A DNA stretch of 64,000 nucleotides from assembly GCF_963678635.1 (NCBI RefSeq), contig NC_087065.1, positions 51,344,452 to 51,408,451 on the forward strand, read 5' to 3'. Below, one piece after another: positions 32,001 to 43,255 of this stretch. Origin of the DNA: Symsagittifera roscoffensis (lineage: Eukaryota; Xenacoelomorpha; Acoela; Convolutidae). Position numbers and translations under genes: made by a program. Numbering within the stretch: the first letter of the stretch is position 1; every line of letters begins with the position of its first letter. The notes below the pieces were generated by a model. The model searched no databases, was not told the origin of the DNA, and was given only the letters and a program-made list of their open reading frames with translations.

Positions 32001-34485
32001 TCGGCAATGCAAGAAATTCAAAGCGCAGTCACAAAGTTAGTCCTTCAATTGTTTCGAGATCCTAAGGTCTGAAGATTGAGTCCCGGCAGGATCTTGTTTT
32101 ATCGATACGTAGAAATAATTTTTCTGAGAGTACTTGAATTGTAGGACTATCTTTTGTCTGCTCACTTTCCAAAGCATGAAATGTTCCTCTGATTTAAGCA
32201 TTATAAACTATAATTGAAATTCGTCCGTAATATGTAAATTTACCATTCTGGGTTTTGTAAGGCATTTTTATGTTATATCGGCTTGGGTTTATATTATAGT
32301 GGCTTAGTCGCCTTATTTTGCGTCGTTTGAGGGGCAAAAATTGATTTTCATGCTGGAATTTTAATAGTTCAAATTTTTTAATGACAACGATTTTGTTTTC
32401 GGCTCAACAGTTGTCTTTTTAGTTGCCGCTCTGCTCTGTACATGATTTTGATTGCTCATTTAACGGTGGTGATTTTGTTTCTAGACATTTCCCTCAAATT
32501 GAAAATCATTCGAATTGTTTATATATTTTTGAATAAGTGGATCCCGTCTCTATCATATAGCTTGCAATGTTTGTGTTGTATCGCAAGTGATGCGAAGCTC
32601 CGCTTCACCTATTTGTAGGAAGTATAGGAGCTACTGTCTATTGCTCAAATCATGGCAATATGTTTTTGTCAGAGTACAGTAATGTCATCCTTGATTCAAC
32701 CATTGGAAATAATTTAAAATTTGAGTTTGTTTTTCAAGTGCTCGTGCCACACTGGAGGAATCAATGAACCAAAGTAATTCGCATTCACAAAATGCGAATG
32801 GAACCAACTCCTCTTCTGGTTCATCCTCAACGCAACAAGCATCACCTGACTCGGCCTCATTCGATATTGCCAGACCCTCTGTCCAGTCAGGCGACGAAGA
32901 TGCGGATGATGGTCGAATATACGAACAAGTTTCGGACGGAGAAGTTGAAGCTAACCCACCGGCATCACAAGCCAGCATCGGCCAAGTACTTCCCGATACA
33001 TTGCAGCAGCATCCGATGTCAGAACTTGGAAGTCCAGGCTACTCAGAAGGAAATCGAGGAGACGAAAGTCCTCTTTACCATGTATATGGATCAGCCTACC
33101 ATACGGTGAATCCTTCGCCAAACGACGACGTGAATCTGCATTATAACTCGGACTCTTCCGAAGAACCGAGTACCTTGCTGCCGAATCCCGATGACATTTA
33201 CGACGGACCGTACTATAGCTGTGATTGTGGAGACACAATGTCGTGCAGTTGCTCAGAATGTAACTCAGCCGACGAGGAAGACGACGAAAACCCGTTTTTG
33301 ACTAACCATAGAGCACGACATGACCCAAGAGGATCCTCGTCACATTGTCGCCAACGTCAGTTCTTCAATGGGATACCAAGTCATCTTGATTTGAACTCAT
33401 CACTTGAGAGTCAGGCTGCACTCCAGTTAATGAATCCTACATTAATGCACCATTCGCATCACAGATTCCGCAATGATGTGCCAGTTGAACCTACATACGC
33501 ACATTATGGTGTGTCTTCGTCTAGAGACCAAAACCAAAACGGCGATGTTGGAACGATGACGAAATTGTTAAACCGGATGAACTTGATGAAAAGTAAAAAG
33601 AATGGAGCGGGAAGGAAGAAGCATCATCACAAGTCGAGCACTCCTTCGGAAAGACAACGAGAGACCAGAAATGCTGAAAGTCAAGGCTCCTCGAACTTGG
33701 TCTCAGGAGCAAACTCATGTGCTCCATTTTTCTTAACGCCCAATCGCTGTGTGGATCAAGGAGTGTCTACATCTACAGCTGCAAGTGCAACTTCGGCATC
33801 TAATTCAGCCGGTGGAGCTAGACCTAAAACTACGACGACTCAGAAAAGTCAGAAATTAAGCAAGAAACAGAAAACGGCTGCCGTTAAAACTCCCAGGTCA
33901 AATGAGAAACAAAGTCAACATCAGTTAAATGATCTGCGAGGTGGATCAGTCGAATCTTTGCTGCAAACTAGTTCGAGCAGGGCAATGCAGATGCAAAATG
34001 AACCTCGACACAATTCATCGCATTCGTCTCTGCTAAATTCCTTGCCAAAATGTGCCAACGCCGCCAGCGGGTCTTGCATGAGCGGCGAGCCGGCGCTTTT
34101 TATTTGTTCTTTTTGCCAAAAGAAGTACTGCCATATTTGCGCGGTACATGCTGCGGGTAAAAAATGCTCCAAAAAGCCCAATAAAACCCATTCTATTGTC
34201 GCTTTGGACGAAGACCTTTCGGAAGACGCAACTGCGAATAGTCCGAATGCGAATTTGAATGTGCCGAAGAACCCCCAAAGTGTGAGTCATACATTCATGA
34301 TTAAGTGTACAAACTGCGGTGATGTGAGCGAGTTTGTAGTGAACTGCAAGACTTGCAAAAAGTGTCACGCTGAACTGCAGGTGGATCTGAATCTCTACAA
34401 TCCTTGTCCTAACTGCGACCTTTTGAACTCCAAAGATGCCATAGCCTGTGAACTGTGCTCATCCGATATCATTCCTATTAATTAA
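29049..34485 (+). CDS. TRIM-like RING/B-box E3 ubiquitin ligase, six exons, with C-terminal zinc ribbons
   Basis: Exons: 29049-29721, 29985-30229, 30510-30649, 30940-31634, 31795-32035 and 32739-34485. All junctions are GT-AG, phases 1,0,2,1,2 fit, and the total is 3741 nt (1246 aa plus TAA). After a Gly/Ser-rich start comes a C3HC4 RING (C77, C80, C97, H99, C102, C105, C120, C123), then a B-box in exon 2 (CKTC...CIYC...H...H) and a helical BBC-like coiled coil through exon 3. A RING of this kind recruits E2 and transfers ubiquitin. The C-terminal half is long and disordered (Ser/Asn/Gln-rich). The last ~140 residues hold paired cysteines: CSFC...CHIC, KCTNC...CKTCKKC, and CPNC...N...CELC, which resembles an NZF/RanBP2 finger. 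Not a textbook TRIM: no NHL, SPRY or FN3 domain. I used ATG 29049, the first in frame. Confidence 0.85.
32265..32615. repeat. Dispersed hairpin repeat, copy C, inside intron 5 of the TRIM-like gene
   Basis: The hairpin is at 32592-32608 (GCGAAGCTCCGCTTCAC, one stem mismatch), preceded by TCGCAAGTGAT. The 5' part has ATATCGGCTTGGG, TTTTGCGTCGTTTGAG and GTTTTCGGCTCAACAG as in copies A and B. The repeat ends about 120 bases before exon 6. Confidence 0.7.
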
Positions 34486-34598
34486 AATGTGAAAAGTTTT
34501 TCGAAGAAACAAAAAATGATGCTCATCTTTGTAATTGTTTTTTAATCATCTGTAGTTGATTAATGTTTGTAAATAAGATCTCTCAACAAGCTAATGTA

Positions 34599-34629
34599 AA
34601 TAAAAATAAGATTAGATCGGATAAATAAA
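34599..34629 (+). promoter_or_regulatory. Polyadenylation signals of the TRIM-like gene
   Basis: AATAAA occurs at 34599-34604 and 34624-34629, about 115-145 bases after the stop codon. It is followed by a T-rich stretch (ATTTTTTGTTTG). Confidence 0.65.
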
Positions 34630-34692
34630 TTTTTTGTTTGCATGACTGGTTTTGATATGCTGAGATTTTTCCTCTAGCTAGCTATGAATAAC

Positions 34693-34876
34693 GGGGCCTA
34701 GGAAGTTAGACGACAAGCAAATAAGACGACCGTAAAGAAAAGGAATTTACGGACTACCAGTATTCACTCAGCCAAAAATTAATTTAAGTCTGTAAACAAA
34801 TTTTCACGCAAGTTATTGTGTGAATTCCGTTAATTCTGATCGTCTTATTTCTTGTCTAATTTCCTAAACCCACCCC
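34693..34876. mobile_element. 184-bp MITE with perfect 9-bp target-site duplications
   Basis: The ends are inverted repeats (GGGGCCTAGGAAGTTAGAC... against GGGGTGGGTTTAGGAAATTAGAC on the other strand), continuing through ...AATAAGACGA. The direct repeat ATGAATAAC flanks it at 34684-34692 and 34877-34885. It has no coding capacity. A 9-bp duplication and G-rich ends suggest a Mutator-like or Merlin-like master transposase; the superfamily is inferred. Confidence 0.82.
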
Positions 34877-35039
34877 ATGAATAACACTTATATGCACAGG
34901 GCAAATGCTGCCCGGAATTAATCTGCAAAAGTAAATACACATAAAATAAAGGCATCCACGTCCTCATGATGGTCGTGGCATTTAATTCGACCAATAGCTA
35001 TTTGTTGAAAATGAAACTATCTAGTTACATCTAGTATTA

Positions 35040-36873
35040 TGATTTGAACCAAATCGGCCATTGGACCGGAAGCTATTAGCACTTGGAAAAACACCCCCCT
35101 TAGACGGAAATAGGCAATTTACGCGAAATGATGAACGGTGGCATAAGTATTTTATTGCGGCAATGGACATAAGATACAGACCCCGAAAGAAGACCCCTAG
35201 CGAGTGAAAACCCTCCGGTGACTCCTTCCGGTGTTAATAGCCTTTTCCCGGAAAAAGTGATAATGGACCTTAGAAATGGTATAACTTGTGAAGTATTAAT
35301 GGGATATGAATGAAACTTGGTAGTTAGGACCCCTAGGCAAGTCTGAGCCCAAATATGGAAATTTGACCCCTGGGTGACCTGAAGTTGACCTTTGGGCATC
35401 GTGACCCCAAAATTGCAAGAAAAGCCCCAATATTAACACCGGAAAGTTGCGTATTTCCCAGCTCAAACCCTGGAAATGAGACAGGGTCATCTTGCTAAAA
35501 AATTGTTAGGAAAACTTATATATTGGGAATTACAGCAGAAGCCGATAGAGATATAGCTTTTACATTGCAACCTTGGATTAGAGGATTTAATTTAAAGTGG
35601 ACTTGGTAAACATTGGGTTCAGTTTAGCTTGGCGAGTGATCTATAAATAGCAATTCAACCAGACTAAAGAAAAGTAGTCCCAGAGGAAATTGATACTAAT
35701 GAGACAGCGGCATGAGAGTTATGTTTTCTAAACAGTATGAATGAACGGGGTTTTACTTGGCTTCCCAGAGGTGACTTTCTCCTTTGATTTGACCCCTAAT
35801 AGACGAACTACGTTCCCTTGATAGCTAGAAGGTCGGGATTGGAAAAGAGTACAGGTCAAAATTTTAGATGCTTGGAATGAATTAGCTCCCCATGAAAAGG
35901 GTCTCTCCCTACCCTTGGGAGGTCGGAACGTTAACGGGATAGTTAGAATAAAGACCTTGGGGATAAAGACTGGGTAAACATAGCATGGTTTGGAGGTTGA
36001 GTTGAACTCGAGAGCTGAAGTTCACAGAGTTCAGGAATTGATTGATTAGAATCGTATGACATTTGTTTGCTAGGTCAAATTGTGACAGCTACCGCATACC
36101 GGGTATCTAATAAGCGTGAAAATATTGATAAAAGAAACATAAGTTGGCACGTGGCAGAAGTGACAGGGGAGGGATATAGCCTTAAAACATGTGCGGTCGG
36201 GTGATTTAGGCGGATGTCAGGACTGATAGGGAATGGCGTGGCTCAACTCATACTAAGTGTAGAGAAAGGTAAGGAATTGGAGGGTACCGGAGAGCCTGTA
36301 AGAGTCAGAACAGTGTCAGCTACTTTTGAGAGTAGTTGGTTCTCAGTCAGAGAAGAGAGCAATTGATACTGAGAGAGAGTACAGTTGGTTCTCGGTTAGA
36401 GAGAACAATTATTGCTAGTTAGTCAGGTAATTGGTTCTCGGAGTAAGAGACCAGTACTTAGTTAGTTCTCATCAGAGATTCTCTAGAGAGAGAGAGAGAA
36501 TAGTTAGTGTTAGTGGAGTTAGTTGGAAGTTAATTGCAATTTGGCCGATAAATCGCCTTTTGACTTGATTATTAGATTATATCCTGGCCATTCAGAGCCT
36601 TCTGTAATTTGATAAATAATCATCTATATTAATTAATCATTGGAAATTCTTGCGATTGTATTGAGTAGACGAGACAAGACAGCCGAGGACCAATACACAG
36701 AGGGGCAAGCAACATAATACAATATAGAATAGTTGCCACCAAAATAACCCTTTCGGGATTGTAGATAGTAGTGAATCTCGGTCGCCCCACTGAATTCACT
36801 GCTCAAGGGACGACTTTGCGGTGTCGTTAGGAAAGAGAGAACGAACCTAGAGAAGAAATCCCCTAAATCTACA
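35040..36873 (+). repeat. 5' LTR (about 1.83 kb)
   Basis: It runs from TGATTTGAACC to AATCTACA just before the primer-binding site. The first ~660 bases (to 35701) match 41672-42353. The 3' half contains GAGAGA-rich repeats around 36330-36500 (GTTGGTTCTC motifs). Weak similarity to the other copy continues about 20 bases further left, so the true 5' border is uncertain. Confidence 0.72.
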
Positions 36874-36874
36874 T

Positions 36875-36890
36875 TGGCGCTCCTGGGTGG
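36875..36890 (+). promoter_or_regulatory. Primer-binding site
   Basis: TGGCGCTCCTGGGTGG follows the LTR end (CTACA) after one base. The first 15 bases are identical to the primer-binding site of the 17-kb minus-strand element. Confidence 0.75.
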
Positions 36891-36937
36891 GCAAATTCTG
36901 GATTGCAGCTGCACAGTGTGTGTTGCTAATTGACGAT

Positions 36938-38022
36938 ATGGAAGAACAGGACAGGCGGCTGATTGCTGAAGCGGCAGTTGCAGCAGCGAACGCGCTGGAC
37001 AGACCACAAGACGTAATTGGATTCGGGACAATACGGCCGGATCGTTTTCCTTCCAGTACCTATCAGAACTGGGCAGACAGGAGAAAGCACTTCGCTTGGG
37101 TCGCCGATGCCAACCGCTGGGAGGACGAGCAGGCCAGGATGGTCCTGCCAACCTGTTTGACGCGCTGGGCGTAGGATGAGTTTACAAGCATGCCAGCCCA
37201 CTTTCGAGAAGAGATCGAGGGCTATGACGAGCCAACGTTGGCTAGGATGCTCGCCGAGCTCGATCACAGGATGATGCCGTTTCAGACGCACGCAGTCGCC
37301 CGAGCGGAGTTCAAAAGTCTGATGCAAGGCGAAAAGGAGGGTCTTAGCGAGTTCTCCAGACGAGTCCGGTCCCTTGGGGATGTAGCCAATGTGAAAATCA
37401 GAGCCCAAGCTAAAGACGACATGAACCGTGAGCAGTTCATCGACGGGCTGTTTGATGTGGAGCTCCAAGACCAGCTCTTGCGGGAAGATTTGGGGAGCCT
37501 CGCTCAGGCCGTTGCTCGGGCCCAAGCCCTGGAGCTAGTCAACAAGACGTCACGGGCCAGGAACAGAATGAGGCTGCATTTCGCGAGAGTGGCCGAGAAT
37601 GTACCAGAGCCGGGGGCAAAGGCGAGTCGCGGAGCTGGTAGACAGAGCATTCGGCTGCCACATGTGGGGACCAATTCGGGACGACAGCAGGTGGTCACTT
37701 ATCCCCGAATCGGCCAATTGTGAGTGTCCAGAGTGATCTTCTGACACAGATGCAGAATATGACTTCTATGATGGGTAGGTTTGTCAATTCTTTTATTCCT
37801 GCCCCCCAACCGGAGAATCTACCCCGCCCTGATCAAACCCAACGACCCCGGCAGCTCTTTGACCCTTACCCCGGCAAGGACCGTCGGAGTTACCAGAACA
37901 GTGGAGTCGGACGCTACGGGTTGAAGAGCCAGGTACCGCGTGGCAACTGCTATGCATGCGGTCAGATGGTTCACTTCGCGAAGAAGTGTCCGAGAAAGGC
38001 TTCGGTTCATTTACACTACTGA
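36938..38022 (+). pseudogene. gag: Gag polyprotein, broken
   Basis: ATG at 36938 (MEEQDRRLIAEAA). The frame is open with one TAG at 37172-37174 and continues to 37723. A frameshift then moves to the frame ending at 38022, which carries a zinc knuckle CYACGQMVHFAKKC (CX2CX4HX4C). The capsid-like part contains FGTIRPDRFPSSTYQNW and FSRRVRSLGD, usual for Ty3/gypsy Gag. Gag would form the particle and bind the element RNA. This copy cannot make an intact protein. Confidence 0.75.
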
Positions 38023-38219
38023 GGGCCGGGGGGGCAATGAGCGAGTTCAAAATAAGCCTTTTCCCGGCCGACCTACAGAGACAACAAACATCGAAGCGAG
38101 ACCAGCCGACATACGATTCGTATAGACGGAGCCACAACGAGTGGCCGAAACGAGATGCAATTAAAGACAGTAATACACTGTGGGAACAGGAACAGGTTCT
38201 GTCGATTTTGGAACGAATA

Positions 38220-40396
38220 CCTCGGGGCTCAGAGGTCTCTACCGGGCGCGAAACGAAAGAGCAACCTCAGGCACGTGTCGAGCGAGTGGGAATTAGTCAC
38301 GATATCTACGGGCCTCGTGGAGTAGTCGTAGATGCTTGCATAGGGAGAACCCAAGTCGAGGCCTTGCTAGATACGGGGGGGGGGGGAGCACGACTGACCT
38401 CATTCGTAGAGATGTAGCTCAAGATCTCTTAGACTCGTCTGAGATTAAGCCATATCGGGGCAGACTAGAGACAGCAGATGGACAGGAAGTGAAGTTGGAT
38501 GGATGTATCACCGCCCGTCTGTAATTGGGGGCCGTTGACAAAGATCTTGATATGCTAGTTGTTCCAAAACTGAAAGCAGAGATGGTTTTCGGAATTCGAT
38601 CGCTGGAAGAAAATCGGTGCTCATTGACGTTCAGCCACAATAAAGATTTCCTGTGGACGGGAACAAAAGAGGGTTTCAAAGTTGCCATACGTAATCTGCC
38701 ACCCAGTGCGTCCCCAAAGCGGATTCTCCCGATCCCCCATGATCCAGGAGGAATGAGTGAAGACGATTCGAGTAAGGAGAAGAGGAAGCAGCTGATAGCG
38801 AAGATAGCGGCTGCTGTCCGGCAATCTGATGAAGACCTATCCGATGAAGGAGGATGGCCAGCTAGTTTTGACGATCACTCAGCGGGAGCGATTTGCGAAA
38901 ACATGGACGATGACGAAATTGCAGGTTGTCACAAAGCGATCTCGTTAGAAGAGGCACTGCGAAAGTGCAGACCTACGGGTGGATTGGAAATAGTTGCAAG
39001 TGTCAACGAGACAGCGACGAATGAAGACGACGATAGCGAGTCGATTCGATAGAAACGAACGCCAGGCGGAGTTGCGAAGATGCAGAAAGAAGATGAAGCG
39101 ATTGCCCAAGTATTCTACTGGGCGGGACTATGCGATGAGATTATTGATATGCCGTCACTAGGAACAAACATCATCCCGAAGGAGCAGGACGTACGGTATG
39201 GACCTGAAACACTGTCCTACTGGTCAAGATGGGATGAGTTGAGCATAAAAGATGGAATACTCTACAAGAAGTGGTTTCAACGAGATGGCTCCAGGCCAAA
39301 CCTTCTAACGATAATTCCGCTGGCGGGGCGGAAGGAAATTTTTAGCCAGTTCGATTTGATAGAGACTGGTGGAGGACAGCTTGCAGCCGAGAAGATGCTG
39401 GCAAGATTACGACGAAGATATTGGTGGCCGACGATGAGGACGGACATTGAAACAAAAGTTCAGGGGTGCTTAAGCCGAGCAGTCCAGATGTCAGAAATGA
39501 AGAGGACGAAGCGGGCTCAGGACTTAGCTCCCTTCGATCCCGGGATCAGATTCAGTGCGGTGGCAGTAGATATTTTGGGACCAGTGACAATGGCGACGAG
39601 TAGCAAAGCGAAACAAGTGCTTGTTTTGACGGATCTTTTCACGATGTATTCGATTGCAGTTCCCCTGGTGACAACGGATTCAGCTGACGTGGCCCGTGAG
39701 ATAGTGGAGAATTGGGTGCTGAAGTTTGTAGCTCCCAATGTGCTACATACAGATCAAGGAAAACGTTTTGGTGGCAAATTGAGCCAAGAGATGTGCCGAA
39801 TTTTGGGTATTGACAAAACTCAGACTTCTCCCTAAAAGTCGAAGGGTAATGGACAGACAGATAGACACAACGCGAAGATGGCTGATGGTATTTTGAAATT
39901 TTGCGCAGAGAATCTTAAGAATTGGGCCAAGACTTTGCCGTACTTGAACTTTGTGTACAACACGACAGTGAATCGGAAAACGGGAGCTACGCCATTCCGT
40001 ATGGTGCATGGAGAGGAGTGCCAATATCCAGTTGATCTGTTCAACGCAAAACCTCTTGACGAACTGATGATGAAGGATGGTTTTGCCGAATGGCTAGACG
40101 AACAGTTTCGAGACGCACACAGCAGCGCAAGAGAACTACTCGGGACAGACTATCGTCGACAAAAAAGCTATTACTGGAAGAAAATTCACGGGGAACCCTA
40201 TGCGAGTGGTGACAAGGTCTGGGTGTGGTCACAAGAGACAAGTAAGTCAAAGAAGTCTTTTGACCTGTGGGAAGGACCATATGTTGTGATGGCCAGGCTG
40301 TCCGAAGTCAGGTACAAGTTGTCAAAGGTATCCAATCCGTGTAAGGTGAAGTTTCCTCTTTTTGACATGAAACGTTATGCTGAGGAGACCCTGTGA
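38220..40396 (+). pseudogene. Protease-integrase reading frame lacking RT and RNase H
   Basis: The protease motif EALLDTG starts near 38355. A run of 12 G (38375-38386) shifts the frame; the protease continues as DLIRRDVAQDLL. The same frame then runs to 40396 with stops at 38522-38524, 39050-39052 and 39833-39835. After about 175 residues of acidic linker come the integrase N-terminal region (LSIKDGILYKKW; RRRYWWP), the core with VDILGP and HTDQG, and a C-terminal part (GDKVWVW, WEGPYVV). The HHCC zinc site is eroded: GQL instead of GHL, first His lost, second Cys lost. The third catalytic residue is Asp (TDRHN) instead of Glu. Normal Pol has RT and RNase H between protease and integrase; here they are absent with the frame kept. 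Confidence 0.78.
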
Positions 40397-41671
40397 CCAG
40401 AGGAAATTCTTGCAAGGAAGCGACCGACACCCTACCGGCCAGCTAATTTTTTGATGCGCCGGAGATGCACGTTGAAGACGAGGCGTTTTGGGCAAACAAC
40501 ATGGAGGGATTCAACCATGATCCAGGCCCAAGGCAAGAACCCGTGGCGAAAATGTTGCGCGGAAATCGAGCAGTAGTGGAGCCGCTAGTTAATCCTCCTG
40601 GGCTGAACGGCGAAGCTGAAGGTAGACCTCCGGGTGAGCAGGCGATCATTGAACCTGTGATGGAATGTGGGATTACAGATGTGGGTAGACCAGATCGTGT
40701 AAGAAGACCTCGTTAGGTTTGGAATCGATGAATTTGAGAGTTAAAACTAGTTTTTCGAAACTGGGTTGCTCAACTCATTGGTGCTTGTTTAATATCTCAA
40801 TTGCGTTACTGTTGAATATTAGGTACTTTTTCAAAAGAGAGTTCGGGTCGTACTGTGACGAGTAAATTTATTAGCAGTCAGGTCCCCTAGTTAGAATTTC
40901 TGTAACAAATAGTGCTCACTAGTCGAATTTGATTATTCATATGAGGACTGACTGAAGGGTCCGCGATTTTGCTTAAGGAAGTGTATCTGGGAAATTAGGA
41001 AGGGTTATGATAAGATGAGGCATTAGATAGGGCTAACTTAGTTTGGTAGAGAGACAGTAAGTTAAATTTTTGTCATTAGCATTATTCAAAAGAATAATAG
41101 GGCTAGAAGGAAAGACTGTAGAATTGGTGGTTCTACTGTATTACATGCCATAGTAACCTGAGCGTAAGATTGATTCGTCCTTAAGTTAAGTAGTACAGCA
41201 AACAAAGGGTTAAGTTCAAAATAGTTCTTTCTTCGAAGATATCGTCCCTCCTATGCCAGAAAACAAAATTTGACAAAATCGGCGAACCCCCCCCCCCAAA
41301 TCGGAACTAAGAAAGCTAATGTTATGAAATTCAGAGGAGCGATACTAGAGATGATTTGACCCCGGCATACAAAAATCGGGACCCCTCAGACCCTTGGGGG
41401 CAAGTGATAACGGTCCCCGGAAGTGTAAATGGCCCTATCAGAACTCGAAAACTAGCGGCGGTGTTAGGCTCAAATTCTAGTATGTTGTAGGCCTAGTTAA
41501 GGAGGGCTCAAGTCTGGAACCTTCAGACCCCTAAGACCCCCACTTCCGGTTTTATGCGCTAAGTAAACAAACCCACCCCTAACTTCCGGAAGTCGTTTCT
41601 CGGCCACCGATGAGCGCAGGGAGCTGAAACTTGGAGGGATGATAAGCAGTGGCAAGATACATCTTGTATAA
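40397..41671 (+). other. 3' non-coding region of the RT-less element
   Basis: After the integrase stop the frame carries a short Pro/Gly-rich tail (to about 40716) that may be leftover Pol. The rest is non-coding. Bases 41340-41670 contain CCGGAAGT and GACCCCT motifs like those in the LTR, so the 3' LTR may begin earlier than 41672. Confidence 0.45.
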
Positions 41672-42353
41672 TGATTTGAACCAAATCCGGCGGTTGGACC
41701 GGAAGCTATTAGCACTTGGAAAAACACCCCCTTAGACCGGAAATGATGAACGGTGGCACAAGTATTTTACTGCGGCAATGGACATAAGATACAGACCCCG
41801 AAAAAATACCCCTAGCGAGTGAAAACCCTCCGTTGACTCCTTCCGGTGTTAATAGCCTTTTCCCGGAAAAAGTGATAATGGACCTTAGAAATGGTATAAC
41901 TTGTGAAGTATTAATGGGAAATGAATGAAACTTGTTAGTTAGGACCCCTAGGCAATTCTGAGCAGTTAGGACCCCTAGGCAATTCTGAGCCCAAATATGG
42001 AAGTTTGACACCGGTTGACCCCTGGGTGACCTTAAGTTGACCCTTGGGCATCGTGACCCCAAAAATGCATGGAAAACCCCAACATTAACACCGGAAAGTT
42101 GCGTATTTCCCAGCTCAAACCGTGGATATGAGAATGGGTCGTCTTGCTAAAAAAAATTGTTAGGAAAACTTTGTATTGGGAATTACAGCAGAAGCCGATA
42201 GAGATATAGCTTTTACATTGCAACCTTGGAGTAGAGGATTCAATTTAAAGGGGACTTGGTAAACATTGGGTTCAGTTTAGCTTGGCGAGTGATCTATAAA
42301 TAGCAATTCAACTAGACTAAAAAAGTAGTCCCAGATGAAATTGATACTAATGG
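41672..42353 (+). repeat. 3' LTR, truncated
   Basis: It matches 35040-35701 with scattered substitutions and small indels, including a short local duplication of TTAGGACCCCTAGGCAA near 41940-41990. Similarity stops at TTGATACTAATG, where the coding sequence of a minus-strand element begins. Confidence 0.8.
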
Positions 42354-42923
42354 TATATCCTCCTCTTCTGTGTTGGTCTCCCTGTCGATTGTGGCGATGA
42401 TCTCGTTCACAAGGATTGCGTGGCTAGCCTCCAGTTGAGTTGTTGACATAGTGGGAGGTTCAGTGTTTGGCTGTGTTTCTTCCTGTATTATGACATTAGG
42501 GTCCACGCGGCTTACGCAGTATTCATATGTCTCCTTTGTTTCAATAGACAGGTCCGTTTGGATGCTTGCATTGATTGGCGCTGTTGTTGTTTGCGTGGAT
42601 GTTGTTGAAGTCACTTTATTGATTGGAGGCGTTTTCTTACTGGGTCCCTCCGTTGAGTCGTCAAACACTATTTTTGGGAAAGTTGCTGGTTTTTGTTTTA
42701 AATTTTCTCGTGCGTCCTTGACGGTGGCTGGTTTTTGTTTCGAGTCTGATTGTTTCTTGTTTGGTGGTCTTTTATGCCAACGGGAGTCAGACAAGTTCTC
42801 CTCTCGGTCTGATTTTTCTTGCCATTGGTTTTTGTTTGTGTGTTCTGTTGGTGAAATTCGTTCTCCTTTCTGCTGTTTAGGTATAAAACCTCCCGTAATT
42901 TCTTTCATATTCTGTTGTTTCAT
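42354..42923 (-). pseudogene. Post-RNase H linker of Pol, truncated
   Basis: An open frame of about 190 residues, hydrophilic and Lys/Gln/Thr-rich (STTSTQTTTAP), with no recognisable domain. It lies downstream of RNase H, where integrase would be expected next. The frame runs across the junction into the LTR and stops at 42312, so its last residues are read from LTR sequence. Confidence 0.5.
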
Positions 42924-43255
42924 TTTATCTGGCCGTCTCTCGTTGTGTTGTTTCTGCCGTTTTAATGAGTGAGATTTCCAATTTTTTGTGGCTGACTGAA
43001 TTTAAAAATGAGTTGTGACCGAATGATTTGGCTTTAGATTCGGATCAGGTTTGAGACTTTGACCGCTTATGTAATGAATGCAATGATTGGAATGCAATTG
43101 AGCTATTGGTTGACCTAGTATTGTCCCTATATTTTCCGCGCGTTTTTTGATCAGCCGATAGGGCGCTAAATCCTATTGGCTAATTGGTTTAGAATTAAGT
43201 TGAGAATCATTTCAAGGTTGATAACGAATGAGTTGATTGACGCCACATCAAATTC

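Larger units (their letters stand above)
35040..42353 (+). mobile_element. Degenerate Ty3/gypsy-like element with Gag, protease and integrase but no RT/RNase H
   Basis: The 5' LTR (35040-36873) is followed by a primer-binding site at 36875. Gag with one zinc knuckle, protease, an acidic linker and integrase lie in order to 40396. A 3' LTR at 41672-42353 is cut off after about 680 bases, where a minus-strand element begins. Protease and integrase sit in one frame interrupted by three stops. No RT or RNase H sequence lies between them. The LTR copies differ by many small changes, so the insertion is older than the 17-kb element. Confidence 0.82.
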
